Part shown: in pieces, positions 35,186-43,874 of the stretch
Numbering within the stretch: position 1 is the stretch's first letter
How the letters are laid out: every line of letters starts with the position of its first letter
Notes under the pieces: generated by a model
What the model saw: the letters and a program-made list of their open reading frames with translations, nothing else
Database searches by the model: none
Told to the model about the DNA's origin: nothing
Position numbers and translations under genes: made by a program
Assembly (NCBI GenBank): GCA_035650275.1
Contig: DASRHY010000227.1
Coordinates: 1 to 64,000 of the forward strand
Length of the DNA stretch: 64,000 nucleotides
Source: DASRHY01 sp035650275
Lineage (GTDB): Bacteria; Actinomycetota; Actinomycetes; Propionibacteriales; Kribbellaceae
Reading direction: 5' to 3'

Positions 35186-36706
35186 ATGGCGACCAGGCTG
35201 GCTGCGAACGATCCGGTCATCGAGCGCCAGGACACGCTGGGCCGGCCGATCTCACTGACCAGCCGCTGGACGGACAAGTCGTCGGTGCTGTTCACCGGCG
35301 CACCCGGTCTCGGCGTCTCCGCCCAGCTGGACAACGCCCGCCGCGCCGCCGAGTCGTCCGGTGCGCTGGTGCTCAGGATCAAGGCGTCGCACACCGAGCC
35401 GGTCGAGCACCGGTTCGCGCGCGAGGTCGCCGACCGGATGGGTTCGCTGAGGAAGTCGTTCGGGTACTGGCGGACGCGCAGGCTGAGGCGGACCGCCCGC
35501 GCGCTGGTCCGGCCGGTCGGAGAGAAGTCGCCGTCGCCCGGGGTCCGGACGCCGCCCGGGCCGCTCGGCGTCTTCCCGCAGGTGGAGCTCCGGCTCAAGG
35601 ACCGGATGCGGCTGCGGCCTCCGGCCACGCTGAACGACCTGGCCGACGCGGCCCGCGCCATCGCCGAGCAGCAAGGCCGGCCGGCCATGATCGTGATCGA
35701 CGACGTGCACCGGGCGGCCGACCGGGACCTCGCCGTGATCAACGAGCTCGCGGAGCACCTGGAGGCCGTGAACCGGGAGTCCGGCCAGCACGTCGTGCTG
35801 GTGATGGGCGGCCGGGAGGACGCGCTCGACCTGCTGCACAAGGCGTCCCGGGGCGCGAACGGCGCCGCGAACGACACCGGCCGGTTGTACGACAGCCGGC
35901 AGTGCCAGGTCTTCACCGAGCCCGAGCTGCGGGGGATCCTGCGGCACCAGCTCGACCGCGTCGTACCGCCCATGCACCGCGACGCCTACTGCCACCCGGC
36001 GCACCAGGATGCGATGCTGCGGGCCGCGGACGGGAACGCCGGCCGGCTGACCGACATCGTGGACTCGGCGATCGCGGCGTCGGGGTACGGCCGGTTCGCG
36101 ATCGACGGCGAGATGGTGGGTCGCGCGCTGGAGGTGGTCGACACCGACCGGCAGCCCGGCTACCACTCGATCTGGAACAGCAGCGACCCGACCGAACGGC
36201 ACCTGATGATGCTGGTGGCGCGGGAGGGCGACCAGGGCCTGGACCTGGCCGCGGCCGCGCGCGGGATCGCCGAGGGCGACATGAGCACCTGGTCGGAGCA
36301 CGACGTACAGCGCTGGGCGGCGCTTGACGCGGCTCGCCAGTCGCTCGACGGCCGCGGGGTGATGGATCCGTCGCCCGACAACCAGCGGCTGGTGTTCTCC
36401 GACCCGGGAATGCGGCGCTGGGTCGTCGAGCACAATCCGGGCCTGCTGCCGCAGCCGGCACACCAGCAGCCCGCGGTCCAGCTGCCGCAACACCAGCAGC
36501 TGCCGACCCATCTGATACCGGGCAGCCCGGAGTCCGGCCAGCCCTGGGCGTCGCCGCTGCCGTCGTGGGGGTCGCACATCCGGCGTCCGGCAGCGGCACT
36601 GCCCGGACACGGCACCGGCCGGCCGGTGACACCGATCCACGGTGGCGGACGGCCCCGGGCGGCCGAGGGCGGCTACGGCCGGCCGGACGGGTACCCGGGC
36701 CGGTGA
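35186..36706 (+). CDS. AAA/STAND-like ATPase-fold protein with degenerate P-loop
   Basis: 506 aa, not assigned to a named family. The N-terminal 330 residues look like an orphan archaeal-type/STAND ATPase: P-loop position GAPGLGVSA (residues 38-46), Walker B AMIVIDDVHRA, and a sensor-like LVMGGREDAL. The lysine expected in GxxGxGK(S/T) is Val44, so ATP hydrolysis is doubtful. The middle contains a wHTH-like segment (about residues 330-420). The last 85 residues are Pro/Gln/His/Gly-rich and probably disordered. ATG with GAGGGGAC upstream; its stop overlaps the next gene by 4 nt, so the two are co-translated and perhaps partners. Confidence 0.7.
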   Translation: MATRLAANDPVIERQDTLGRPISLTSRWTDKSSVLFTGAPGLGVSAQLDNARRAAESSGALVLRIKASHTEPVEHRFAREVADRMGSLRKSFGYWRTRRLRRTARALVRPVGEKSPSPGVRTPPGPLGVFPQVELRLKDRMRLRPPATLNDLADAARAIAEQQGRPAMIVIDDVHRAADRDLAVINELAEHLEAVNRESGQHVVLVMGGREDALDLLHKASRGANGAANDTGRLYDSRQCQVFTEPELRGILRHQLDRVVPPMHRDAYCHPAHQDAMLRAADGNAGRLTDIVDSAIAASGYGRFAIDGEMVGRALEVVDTDRQPGYHSIWNSSDPTERHLMMLVAREGDQGLDLAAAARGIAEGDMSTWSEHDVQRWAALDAARQSLDGRGVMDPSPDNQRLVFSDPGMRRWVVEHNPGLLPQPAHQQPAVQLPQHQQLPTHLIPGSPESGQPWASPLPSWGSHIRRPAAALPGHGTGRPVTPIHGGGRPRAAEGGYGRPDGYPGR

Positions 36707-37179
36707 GCGACCTGCTCGAACCCTCGGCCTGGACGGTACTGCAGGCGCGGCGGATGGCCCGGAACATGATCGACGTCGTGGACGGCGAGACCTACGACGC
36801 GGTCGAGCACTTCAGTGAGCTGTGCGAGCACCTGGACGACCTGTACGGCGGCTACGGGTTCGCCCGGCTGCTGGAGCCGCCACAGCGGGCCGCGGTGGCC
36901 GACCTGATCCGCTCACTGCGCGGCCGGAGGCCGACCGGAATCCGGCTGCACCAGCCGGTGAACTCGTCGCTGACGCTGGACCAGGGCCGTGACGTCGCCG
37001 CGGACCTGGCGAGCCGCGCGGAGGGTGAGGAGTGGCTGGCCGAGCTCGGCCGCGCCATGCAGGGCCTGTACCGCTATCTCGACGAGCTGTACGGCGGCCC
37101 GGGGGCGTTTTCCGAGCTGCTCGACTCCGAGGATCGCGCCCGGGTGGCCCAGTGCGTTGTCTCACTGACAGTCACCTGA
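36703..37179 (+). CDS. Unrecognised small protein with internal duplication
   Basis: 158 aa, acidic and helical, no signal peptide or membrane segment. Two modules repeat the pattern LD(D/E)LYGG..GF/AF..LL....RA.VA...SL: residues about 44-72 and 126-155, offset by 82 residues. GTG start overlaps the stop of the ATPase-like gene. Function unknown; co-translation suggests a partner of that protein. It lies 75 bp upstream of the Tad locus but probably outside its transcript. Confidence 0.75.
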   Translation: MSDLLEPSAWTVLQARRMARNMIDVVDGETYDAVEHFSELCEHLDDLYGGYGFARLLEPPQRAAVADLIRSLRGRRPTGIRLHQPVNSSLTLDQGRDVAADLASRAEGEEWLAELGRAMQGLYRYLDELYGGPGAFSELLDSEDRARVAQCVVSLTVT

Positions 37180-37242
37180 CGCCGCAGGAAATTAGATGTC
37201 TCGACGCACGGTCCGGCCCGGCGTTCTGGCCCAACCGACCAT

Positions 37243-37248
37243 TACCGT
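37243..37248 (+). promoter_or_regulatory. Candidate leaderless -10 element of the Tad operon
   Basis: TACCGT exactly 6 nt (AGGCGC) before the GTG at 37255. No clear -35. Confidence 0.4.
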
Positions 37249-37254
37249 AGGCGC

Positions 37255-37995
37255 GTGAGTTCCACGACCTCGTCACGCGCACCGCGCCAGTCAGGCGCCC
37301 AGCCCAACCGGGCTCCGGCCAGCCAGAACCGGTTGCCCGCGACGCGTGAGCGCAGACCCGCGCTGGCCGCGCTCGCGGTGATCCTGATCCTGCTCGGCGC
37401 CGCCGGCTCGGGGCTGATCGCGCTGCGCAGCGGTGAGCGGGAGGCGTTCCTGGTCGTGTCCAAAGAGATCGCGCCGGGCCAGAAGCTGGTCAAGGGCGAC
37501 TTCGGCCGGGCGCAGATCGCCGGCGACACGGCCGGCCTGATCCCCGCGTCGGCCGTCGACTCCTACGTGGGCGACTACGCGCGTACCCGGCTGTACAAGG
37601 ACCAGCTGCTCACCAAGCAGATGCTCAGCAACACCCTCGACGTACCCGAGAAGGGCGCCCTGGTCGGCGTCAGCCTCGAGGGCGGCCGGGTGCCGGCCGA
37701 GGGTCTGGAGGAGGGCGACATCGTCCGGGTGGTCCGGGTGCCCGTGAGCAACACCGACGGCACCCCGCCGGAGGTCCTGGTCGGCGCCGCCGAGGTGACC
37801 AACGTGCAGGGCGGCAGCGCGGACGACGAGAAGAGCAGCTCGGTGAACACCAACGAGGTGGTGAACGCGACCGTGCTGGTCCCGACCGACAAGTCCACCT
37901 CGGTCGGTGCCGCGGCGGCCGCCAAGACGCTGGTGCTGATCAAGCTCGCGCCGAACACCAAGCCAGATGTCTCCCGCAACGGCGGAGGCAACTGA
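37255..37995 (+). CDS. SAF-domain membrane protein (CpaB/RcpC-like), first gene of the Tad locus
   Basis: 246 aa: a basic N-terminus, one transmembrane helix (about residues 38-58), then an extracytoplasmic SAF domain (VSKEIAPGQKLVKGDFGRAQI) and the RcpC-like part (LVGVSLEGGRVPAEGLEEGDIVRVVRV). In Tad systems CpaB/RcpC is an envelope component of the pilus machine. The stop shares one base with the tadZ-like start, which begins the operon tadZ-tadA-tadB-tadC. Confidence 0.85.
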   Translation: MSSTTSSRAPRQSGAQPNRAPASQNRLPATRERRPALAALAVILILLGAAGSGLIALRSGEREAFLVVSKEIAPGQKLVKGDFGRAQIAGDTAGLIPASAVDSYVGDYARTRLYKDQLLTKQMLSNTLDVPEKGALVGVSLEGGRVPAEGLEEGDIVRVVRVPVSNTDGTPPEVLVGAAEVTNVQGGSADDEKSSSVNTNEVVNATVLVPTDKSTSVGAAAAAKTLVLIKLAPNTKPDVSRNGGGN

Positions 37996-38813
37996 TGCCA
38001 CTGGTCGCCCTGGCCAGTGCGAAGGGCTCACCAGGAGTGACGACCGCGGCCACCGTGCTGAGCGCGTTGTGGCCGCGGCCGGTGCTGCTCGCCGAGTGCG
38101 ACCCGGCCGGCAGCGATGTGGTGGTCCGGATGACCGGGCCGGGCGGCACCCCGCTGACCGCCGACCGTGGCCTGGTCAGCCTGGCCGCCGCCGGGCGCAA
38201 GGGGCTCGACGACGACGTGATCATGGCCCACACGCAACTGCTGGACGGCGGCCTGGACGCGCTGGTAAGCGTCCGCGCGCCGGAGCAGATCGGCGGCATG
38301 GGCGGGCTGTGGGCACCACTCGGCGCCGCGCTGAACAACATGCGCGGCACGGACGTGCTCGCCGACTGCGGCCGGATCGGCCCGGCCTCGCCGCAGCTGC
38401 CGATCATCAAGGCCGCCCGGCTGGTCGTACTCACCTGCGCCGCGACCGGCTCGTCGGTGGCGCACCTGCGCGAGCGGCTGTCCGCACTGTCGCACCATGT
38501 CGACGCACATCTCGGCGTACTGGTCGTCGCGGATCCCAAGCGCCGGGACGCGGTCAAGCAGGTGTGGACCGTGCTGGACCAGATGTCCGTACCGGTCCGG
38601 CACCGCTGGCACCTCGCCTGGGATCCCGTCGGCGCAGCGTTCTTCGAGGGCCAGGGCGTCGGCCGGCTGGAGCGCACCAGCCTGATCCGGACCGCTCGCG
38701 AGCTCGTCGTGGAGATGGCCTCGGTGATCACGCCCGAGGCGCTGCAGCACGACTTCGACATGGCGGAGGCGGCCTTCCCGCCACCGGACGCGGCGCGGGT
38801 GGTGGACCGGTGA
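37995..38813 (+). CDS. TadZ/CpaE-like MinD-family protein with altered P-loop
   Basis: 272 aa, ParA/MinD-type fold. The deviant Walker A is SAKGSPGVTTAA: the signature Lys10 is kept but the second lysine of KGGxGKT is Val15. A switch-like ECDPAGSDV and DCGRIG follow. TadZ proteins localise the pilus machine at a cell site, often with weak or no ATPase activity. Overlaps tadA by 4 nt. Confidence 0.82.
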   Translation: MPLVALASAKGSPGVTTAATVLSALWPRPVLLAECDPAGSDVVVRMTGPGGTPLTADRGLVSLAAAGRKGLDDDVIMAHTQLLDGGLDALVSVRAPEQIGGMGGLWAPLGAALNNMRGTDVLADCGRIGPASPQLPIIKAARLVVLTCAATGSSVAHLRERLSALSHHVDAHLGVLVVADPKRRDAVKQVWTVLDQMSVPVRHRWHLAWDPVGAAFFEGQGVGRLERTSLIRTARELVVEMASVITPEALQHDFDMAEAAFPPPDAARVVDR

Positions 38814-40117
38814 TCGATCAGGAGCTGGTCCGCAAGCTGCGGGTCCAGGTGGCCGAGCGGCTGAACGAGCAGCGCCGCCGCGACCAGGTGAACGGCGTAC
38901 CGCCGATGAGCGCCGAGGACGAGCGGGAGTACGCCCGCTCGCTGATCGTCCAGGTGCTCGAGGACCACGCCCGGTACGAGGTCACCGAGGGCCGCACCCC
39001 GCCGACGCCGGAGGACGACGCGCAGATCGCATCCGCGATCCACTCCGCGCTGTTCGGCGTCGGCCGGCTGCAGCCGCTGATCGACGACCCCGAGGTCGAG
39101 AACATCGACATCAACGGGTACGACCACGTGTTCGTCCAGTACGGCGACGGCCGCGAGGAGCAGCCCGGCCCGGTCGCCGAGAGCGACGAGGAGCTGGTCG
39201 AGCTGATCCAGGTGCTGGCCGCGCACGCCGGCCTGAGCAGCCGCCCGTTCGACTCCGCGAACCCGCAGCTGGACCTGCGGCTGCCGGACGGCTCCCGGCT
39301 GTCCGCGGTGATGGGGGTGACCGCCCGGCCGGTGGTGTCGATCCGGCGGGCCCGGCTCGGCAAGGTGTTCCTCGGCGACCTGGTCGCGAACGGCACCATG
39401 TCCGACGACATCGCCGCGTTCCTCAAGGCGGCCGTCGCGGCCCGCAAGAACATCATGATCGCGGGCGCCACGAACGCGGGGAAGACCACGCTGCTGCGGG
39501 CGCTGGCGAACGAGATCCCGCCGCACGAGCGGCTTGTCACGGTCGAGCGCTCGCTGGAGCTGGGACTCGGCGAGTTCCCCGACCTGCACCCGAACGTGGT
39601 CGCGTTCGAGGAGCGGTTGCCGAACTCCGAGGGTGTCGGCGAGATCAGCATGGCCGACCTGGTCCGCCGCTCGCTGCGGATGAACCCGAGCCGGGTCATC
39701 GTCGGTGAGGTGCTCGGCGACGAGATCGTCACGATGCTGAACGCGATGAGCCAGGGCAACGACGGCTCGCTCTCGACGATCCACTCGAACTCCTCGATGG
39801 AGGTGTTCAACCGGATCTCGACGTACGCGATCCAGGCCTCCGAGCGGCTGCCGATGGAGGCAACCCAGATGCTGATCTCGGGCGCGCTGGACTTCGTCGT
39901 CTTCACCCGCAAGCACAACGACTACCAGCAGGGCGGCCGGCTGAGCCGGTACATCGAGAGCATCCGCGAGGTGACCGGCTGGGACGGCCGGGTGCTGTCC
40001 AGCGAGGTGTTCGCGCCCGGGCCGGACGGCCACGCCGCCGCGCACGCGCCGATCCAGTGCGTCGACGAGCTCGAGATGTACGGCTACCAGCCGCTGGTGC
40101 ACGGGCGATGGGTGTGA
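38810..40117 (+). CDS. tadA: TadA/CpaF, secretion ATPase
   Basis: Hexameric motor ATPase of the Tad pilus, 435 aa. Seen: N-terminal linker, LQPLIDDPEVENIDINGYDHVFVQ, Walker A GATNAGKTT (about residues 219-227), Asp box, Walker B SRVIVGEVLGDEI, and His box STIHSNSS. GTG start within the tadZ-like stop. Confidence 0.95.
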   Translation: MIDQELVRKLRVQVAERLNEQRRRDQVNGVPPMSAEDEREYARSLIVQVLEDHARYEVTEGRTPPTPEDDAQIASAIHSALFGVGRLQPLIDDPEVENIDINGYDHVFVQYGDGREEQPGPVAESDEELVELIQVLAAHAGLSSRPFDSANPQLDLRLPDGSRLSAVMGVTARPVVSIRRARLGKVFLGDLVANGTMSDDIAAFLKAAVAARKNIMIAGATNAGKTTLLRALANEIPPHERLVTVERSLELGLGEFPDLHPNVVAFEERLPNSEGVGEISMADLVRRSLRMNPSRVIVGEVLGDEIVTMLNAMSQGNDGSLSTIHSNSSMEVFNRISTYAIQASERLPMEATQMLISGALDFVVFTRKHNDYQQGGRLSRYIESIREVTGWDGRVLSSEVFAPGPDGHAAAHAPIQCVDELEMYGYQPLVHGRWV

Positions 40118-40123
40118 GCTGAG

Positions 40124-41026
40124 ATGGACCTCCGGACGACGCTGGCGCTGCTCTGCGGCGCGCTGGTCGGTGGTGCCCTGCTGCTGCTCATCGTGGCGAT
40201 CCGCGGTACCGAGCCGAAGGACGCCACCCCGTCGCTGTTCACCCGCTCGAACGGCCGCCGGGCGCGCAAGTCGACGATCCAGCTCGTGGCCGGCATCGGT
40301 GTCGGGCTGGTCGTGCTCGCGATCACCCGCTGGCTGGTGCTCGCGGTGGCGCTCGGCCTGCTCGCGGGCCTCGCGGACCGGTTCTTCGGCGGCGCCAGCG
40401 AGGAGCGCCGGGCGATCGAGCGGCTGGACGCGCTGGCCACCTGGACCGAGGCGATGCGCGACACCATCGCCGGCGCCGTCGGCCTGGAGCAGGCCATCCC
40501 GGCGACCGCGGTGAACGCCGCGCCCGCTATCAAGCCCAGCTTGAACCTGCTGGTCGACCGGCTCCGGATCCGCGAGCCGCTGCCGACCGCGCTGCTGCGG
40601 TTCGCCGACGACCTCGACGACCCGTCCGCCGACCTGATCTGCGCCGCCCTGGTGCTGAACGCGCGGCTGCGCGGACCCGGTCTGCGCGAGGTGCTCAGCG
40701 CGCTGGCGGTCTCGGCCCGCGACGAGCTCGACGTACGGCACAAGGTCGCGGCCGAGCGCCGCTCGACCCGGCGCAGCGTCCAGGTCGTCGTCGGCATCAC
40801 GCTCGCCGTCGCCGCCGCGCTGGTGCTGTTCAACCCGTCGTACGTCGAGCCCTACCGCGGCTTCATCGGCCAGTTCGTGCTCTTGATCGTCGTGCTGCTG
40901 TACACCGCCGGCCTGGTCTGGCTGCGGCGGCTGGCCAGGATCGAGGTGCCGGACCGGTTCCTCGTCGGCCGGGACGACGGCCGTGCCGCCCGCAAGGGCG
41001 ACGACCGGATGGAGACGGTCGGATGA
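40124..41026 (+). CDS. tadB: TadB, inner membrane platform protein
   Basis: 300 aa with a T2SSF domain (about residues 105-230, TWTEAMRDTIAGAVGLEQAI) and transmembrane segments near the N-terminus (two), around 45-85 and at the C-terminus (two). With TadC it forms the membrane base on which TadA acts. Starts 6 nt after tadA; the stop overlaps tadC by 4 nt. Confidence 0.93.
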   Translation: MDLRTTLALLCGALVGGALLLLIVAIRGTEPKDATPSLFTRSNGRRARKSTIQLVAGIGVGLVVLAITRWLVLAVALGLLAGLADRFFGGASEERRAIERLDALATWTEAMRDTIAGAVGLEQAIPATAVNAAPAIKPSLNLLVDRLRIREPLPTALLRFADDLDDPSADLICAALVLNARLRGPGLREVLSALAVSARDELDVRHKVAAERRSTRRSVQVVVGITLAVAAALVLFNPSYVEPYRGFIGQFVLLIVVLLYTAGLVWLRRLARIEVPDRFLVGRDDGRAARKGDDRMETVG

Positions 41027-41940
41027 CGCTCGCACTGCTCTGCGGAGCCCTGGTCGGCGGCGGCGCGTACCTGCTGGTGCGGCTCCTGCTGCGGCCCGCG
41101 CCGACGGTGCGCGCCACGATCGCCCGGATCGACGCCGGCCGGACCGGCTACCGGTCGGTCACGGCCAGCGCGGCCGGCGAGCACCAGCTCGGCGGGCTGG
41201 ACAAGCTCAAGGACACCGTCGGCCGGCGGCTGGAGGCCGAGGCCAACGCACGCGGCTGGCGGCTCGGCAAGCTGCGCCGCGACCTGGCCGTGATGAACCA
41301 GCCGCTGTCCACGATGCTCGCCACCAAGGCGCTGTTCGCGATCGGCGCGCTGATCATCGTGCCGCTGTGGTGGTTCATCGCGGGGATGCTCGGCTTCAGC
41401 CCGCCCGGAGTCGCGCCGGCCGTGGTGACGCTCGGCGCCGCGCTGCTGGCCTCGTTCATGCCCGACCTGGCGCTGCGCCAGGAGGCGGAGAAGCGGCGCC
41501 GCGACTTCCGGCACGTGGTCGGCAGCTTCCTCGACCTGGTCGCGATGAACCTGGCCGGCGGCCGCGGTCTGCCCGAGGCGCTGATGACCGCGTCGACGAT
41601 CGGCGAGCACTGGGCGATGGCGCGGATCCGCCAGGCACTGGCGAACGCCCGGCTGATGGGCATCACCCCGTGGGACGCGATGGCGCAGCTGGGCGAGGAC
41701 CTCGGCGTGGACGAGCTGCGCGACCTGGCGTCCGCGCTGGCGCTGGCCGGTGACGAGGGCGCCAAGATCCGTACGTCGCTGCTGGCGCGCGCGGCGAGCC
41801 TGCGGGCCAAGGAGCTCGCCAACATCGAGGGCAAGGCGGGCGAGCGGTCGCAGGCGATGCTGGTCGCGCAGCTGCTGATGTGCGCCGCGTTCATGCTCTT
41901 TCTCGGGTACCCGGCGGGGGCGATGATTCTCGCTTCATGA
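41023..41940 (+). CDS. tadC: TadC, inner membrane platform protein
   Basis: 305 aa, second T2SSF-domain protein (FRHVVGSFLDLVAMNLAGGRGLPEALMTA) with hydrophobic segments at the N-terminus, around 105-150 and at the C-terminus. ATG overlaps the tadB stop. Last gene before an 88-bp gap that precedes the pilin gene. Confidence 0.93.
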   Translation: MTLALLCGALVGGGAYLLVRLLLRPAPTVRATIARIDAGRTGYRSVTASAAGEHQLGGLDKLKDTVGRRLEAEANARGWRLGKLRRDLAVMNQPLSTMLATKALFAIGALIIVPLWWFIAGMLGFSPPGVAPAVVTLGAALLASFMPDLALRQEAEKRRRDFRHVVGSFLDLVAMNLAGGRGLPEALMTASTIGEHWAMARIRQALANARLMGITPWDAMAQLGEDLGVDELRDLASALALAGDEGAKIRTSLLARAASLRAKELANIEGKAGERSQAMLVAQLLMCAAFMLFLGYPAGAMILAS

Positions 41941-41968
41941 CGGCGTTGCGGGGGAGCCAACTGGCGGG

Positions 41969-41993
41969 TACGACCCGTCGTACAGGGCATACT
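41969..41993 (+). promoter_or_regulatory. Palindrome and -10-like element upstream of the pilin gene
   Basis: Perfect dyad TACGAC-CC-GTCGTA (41969-41982) followed by CATACT (41988-41993), 35 nt before the pilin ATG. This would allow separate, regulated transcription of pilin and pseudopilin genes. Confidence 0.4.
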
Positions 41994-42028
41994 GAGGCCG
42001 GCGTAAGACAACCTGGAAGGACATCCGG

Positions 42029-42241
42029 ATGCAGATGTACGAACTGCAGGTCGCTCGCATCCTGTTCGGCTACGCGATGGCACGCGCACACACCCAGCGG
42101 ACCCGGCAGAACAAGCAGCTCGGGGCGTCCGCAGTCGAGTGGGCCGTGATCGCGGGCATCGTGGTGACCGCCGCACTCGCGATCGGCGTCGTCGTCAACC
42201 GGGTGATCAACCGGCGCAAGGCCGAGATCGACCAGGGATAG
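42029..42241 (+). CDS. Flp-like pilin subunit
   Basis: 70 aa. Basic N-terminus, then GASAVEWAVIAGIVVTAALA with Glu five residues into the hydrophobic helix, as in type IVb (Flp) pilins where prepilin peptidase cuts before the hydrophobic part and the Glu is conserved. Short C-terminus. GGAAGGA lies 8-10 nt upstream. It is the probable major fibre subunit of the Tad system; no prepilin peptidase gene is in the window. Confidence 0.78.
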   Translation: MQMYELQVARILFGYAMARAHTQRTRQNKQLGASAVEWAVIAGIVVTAALAIGVVVNRVINRRKAEIDQG

Positions 42242-42244
42242 TCC

Positions 42245-42661
42245 TTGCGCCGCCCGCCCCGTGCCCGCGGTGAGCGCGGTGCGAGCGCCCTCGAGCTGGC
42301 GATCATCGCACCGACGCTGCTGGCCCTCATCTTCCTGACCATCCAGACGGCGTTGTTCCTGTTCGGCCGCGCCGCGGCCCAGAACGCCGCCCAGCAAGGC
42401 ATGTCCGAGCTGCGTCTGATCCAGCCGCAGGTGTACCACGACTCGCTGGCCCGCAAGATCGAGCAGAACACCGAGTCGTACGCCGCGCGGATCGCGGGCA
42501 GCTCGCTGCTCGGCCCGACCGCGACCTCCGAGTACGACGCGCAGACGGGGATCGCCTCCATGACGGTGGAAGGCCAGGCCGTCTCGCTCGTACCCGGGCT
42601 GACGTTCCGTACCAAGCGCACGGCGACCGGGCCGATCGAGACCTTCGAGGCGGACAAGTGA
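42245..42661 (+). CDS. TadE-like pseudopilin
   Basis: 138 aa with TadE signature GERGASALELAIIAPTLLALIFLTIQTALFLF: basic lead, Glu in the hydrophobic helix, one membrane segment, then an extracytoplasmic domain. The only plausible start is TTG 42245, 3 nt after the pilin stop. Stop overlaps the next gene by 4 nt. Confidence 0.8.
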   Translation: MRRPPRARGERGASALELAIIAPTLLALIFLTIQTALFLFGRAAAQNAAQQGMSELRLIQPQVYHDSLARKIEQNTESYAARIAGSSLLGPTATSEYDAQTGIASMTVEGQAVSLVPGLTFRTKRTATGPIETFEADK

Positions 42662-43095
42662 TGCCGCGCCGCCGGTTCACCGAGCGAGGGGCGCTGGCGT
42701 TGGAGCTGGCGATCCTGGCGCCGCTGATGCTGGCGCTGCTGCTGTTCCTGATGGCCTGCGGCCGATACTTCCAGACCTCGTCGCTGCTCGAGGACGCCGC
42801 CCGCGACGGTGCCCGGGCCGCGACCCAGGCGCGATCCCAGGCGGGCGCGCAGAAGGTGGTCGACGACGCCGTCACCCGAGCGCTCGGTCAGAAGCAGGTA
42901 GCCGCGTCGTGCAAGAACAGCGCGAAGGGCGTGCTCGGTGGCGCGGGTGGCTTCGAGGCGGGCGAGCCGATCACCGTCGAGGTGAGCTGCACGATCAACT
43001 ACCGTGACCTCGGCCTGCTCGGCCTCGACAAGGACGTCACGGTGACCCGTACCTTCACCTCCACCCTGGACCCGTTCCGCGGGGTCCGCGGGTGA
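42658..43095 (+). CDS. TadF-like pseudopilin (TadE family)
   Basis: 145 aa, TadE-like N-terminus TERGALALELAILAPLMLALLLFLMACG, then a domain with paired Cys (SCKN and SCTI) likely forming a disulfide outside the membrane. GTG 42658 or ATG 42661. Stop overlaps the next gene. Confidence 0.8.
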   Translation: MMPRRRFTERGALALELAILAPLMLALLLFLMACGRYFQTSSLLEDAARDGARAATQARSQAGAQKVVDDAVTRALGQKQVAASCKNSAKGVLGGAGGFEAGEPITVEVSCTINYRDLGLLGLDKDVTVTRTFTSTLDPFRGVRG

Positions 43096-43802
43096 GCGCG
43101 CGCTGCGGCGAGCGGGGTGCGCTCAGCCCCGCCGTCGCCATCCTGGCGGTGATGATCTTCTGGCTGGCCGGTCTGGTCATCGACGGTGCTCGCCAGCTCA
43201 GTGCGCGGTCCAAGGCGATCGCGTACGCCCAGGAGGCCGCGCGCGCCGGCGCGTCCGGCATCGACCTGAACGCCGACCAGATCGAGATCGACGTCAAGGA
43301 CGCCGGCGCCCGGGTCGACAAGTACTGCGCGCGGGTGCGGGCCGACGACCCCACCGTCACGTCCTGCCAGGCGACCACACTGACCCGGGAGCGCATCGTC
43401 GTGGACGTGGTGCTGGAGAACCAGACCACGTTCCTGGCCATGCTGAGCATCGACAAGCTGACCGCGAAGGGCCAGGGCGAGGCGCACGCCGAGCAGGGCA
43501 TCACCAGCGCCGACGAGACCCCGCTGGTACCGGAGATCAGCATGCTGCCCACCGACCTCAGCGTCACCGTGGACCCGCACGAGTCCGCCTCGTCGCCGAC
43601 CTTCGACCCGTCCTGCATCACGGCGCCGACCGCCACGATCACCACCACGTCCAAGACCCCGGTACCGACGCCGCCGCCGCCCGCGTCGCCGACCGCGACG
43701 ATCACCGCGACCGTCACCGTAACCGAGACGCTGATCCCGCCGCTGCCGTCGATCTGCATCCCACGGCCAGCCGGCGGGCCGACCGATCCGCCCCGTCGCT
43801 GA
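43092..43802 (+). CDS. TadG-like pilus assembly protein
   Basis: 236 aa with an N-terminal Tad helix (ERGALSPAVAILAVMIFWLAGLVIDGARQL), a folded extracytoplasmic part, and a C-terminal Pro/Thr/Ser-rich stretch (PTPPPPASPTATITATVTVTE) that may be wall-spanning. GTG start with 4-nt overlap; last of the three pseudopilin genes. Confidence 0.78.
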   Translation: MSARCGERGALSPAVAILAVMIFWLAGLVIDGARQLSARSKAIAYAQEAARAGASGIDLNADQIEIDVKDAGARVDKYCARVRADDPTVTSCQATTLTRERIVVDVVLENQTTFLAMLSIDKLTAKGQGEAHAEQGITSADETPLVPEISMLPTDLSVTVDPHESASSPTFDPSCITAPTATITTTSKTPVPTPPPPASPTATITATVTVTETLIPPLPSICIPRPAGGPTDPPRR

Positions 43803-43815
43803 CCTCACCGGTCCA

Positions 43816-43821
43816 TACAAT
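43816..43821 (+). promoter_or_regulatory. Perfect -10-like hexamer before the lipoprotein gene
   Basis: TACAAT lies 54 nt upstream of the GTG at 43875. No good -35 at 16-19 nt. It would place the mRNA start near 43828. Confidence 0.4.
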
Positions 43822-43874
43822 GATCCGGCGGCTGGATGGACGCGATGGCGGTCCGTGACCCTTGGAGGAGGCCG

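Noticed and set aside
37195..37254. Possible SigB/ECF-type -35/-10 pair before the Tad operon
   Set aside because: Only the TACCGT element is convincing; no -35 matched a known sigma consensus at suitable spacing.
37940..41035. Minus-strand open frame (1031 codons) opposite the Tad genes
   Set aside because: Antisense to clear TadZ/TadA/TadB genes; no recognisable domain.
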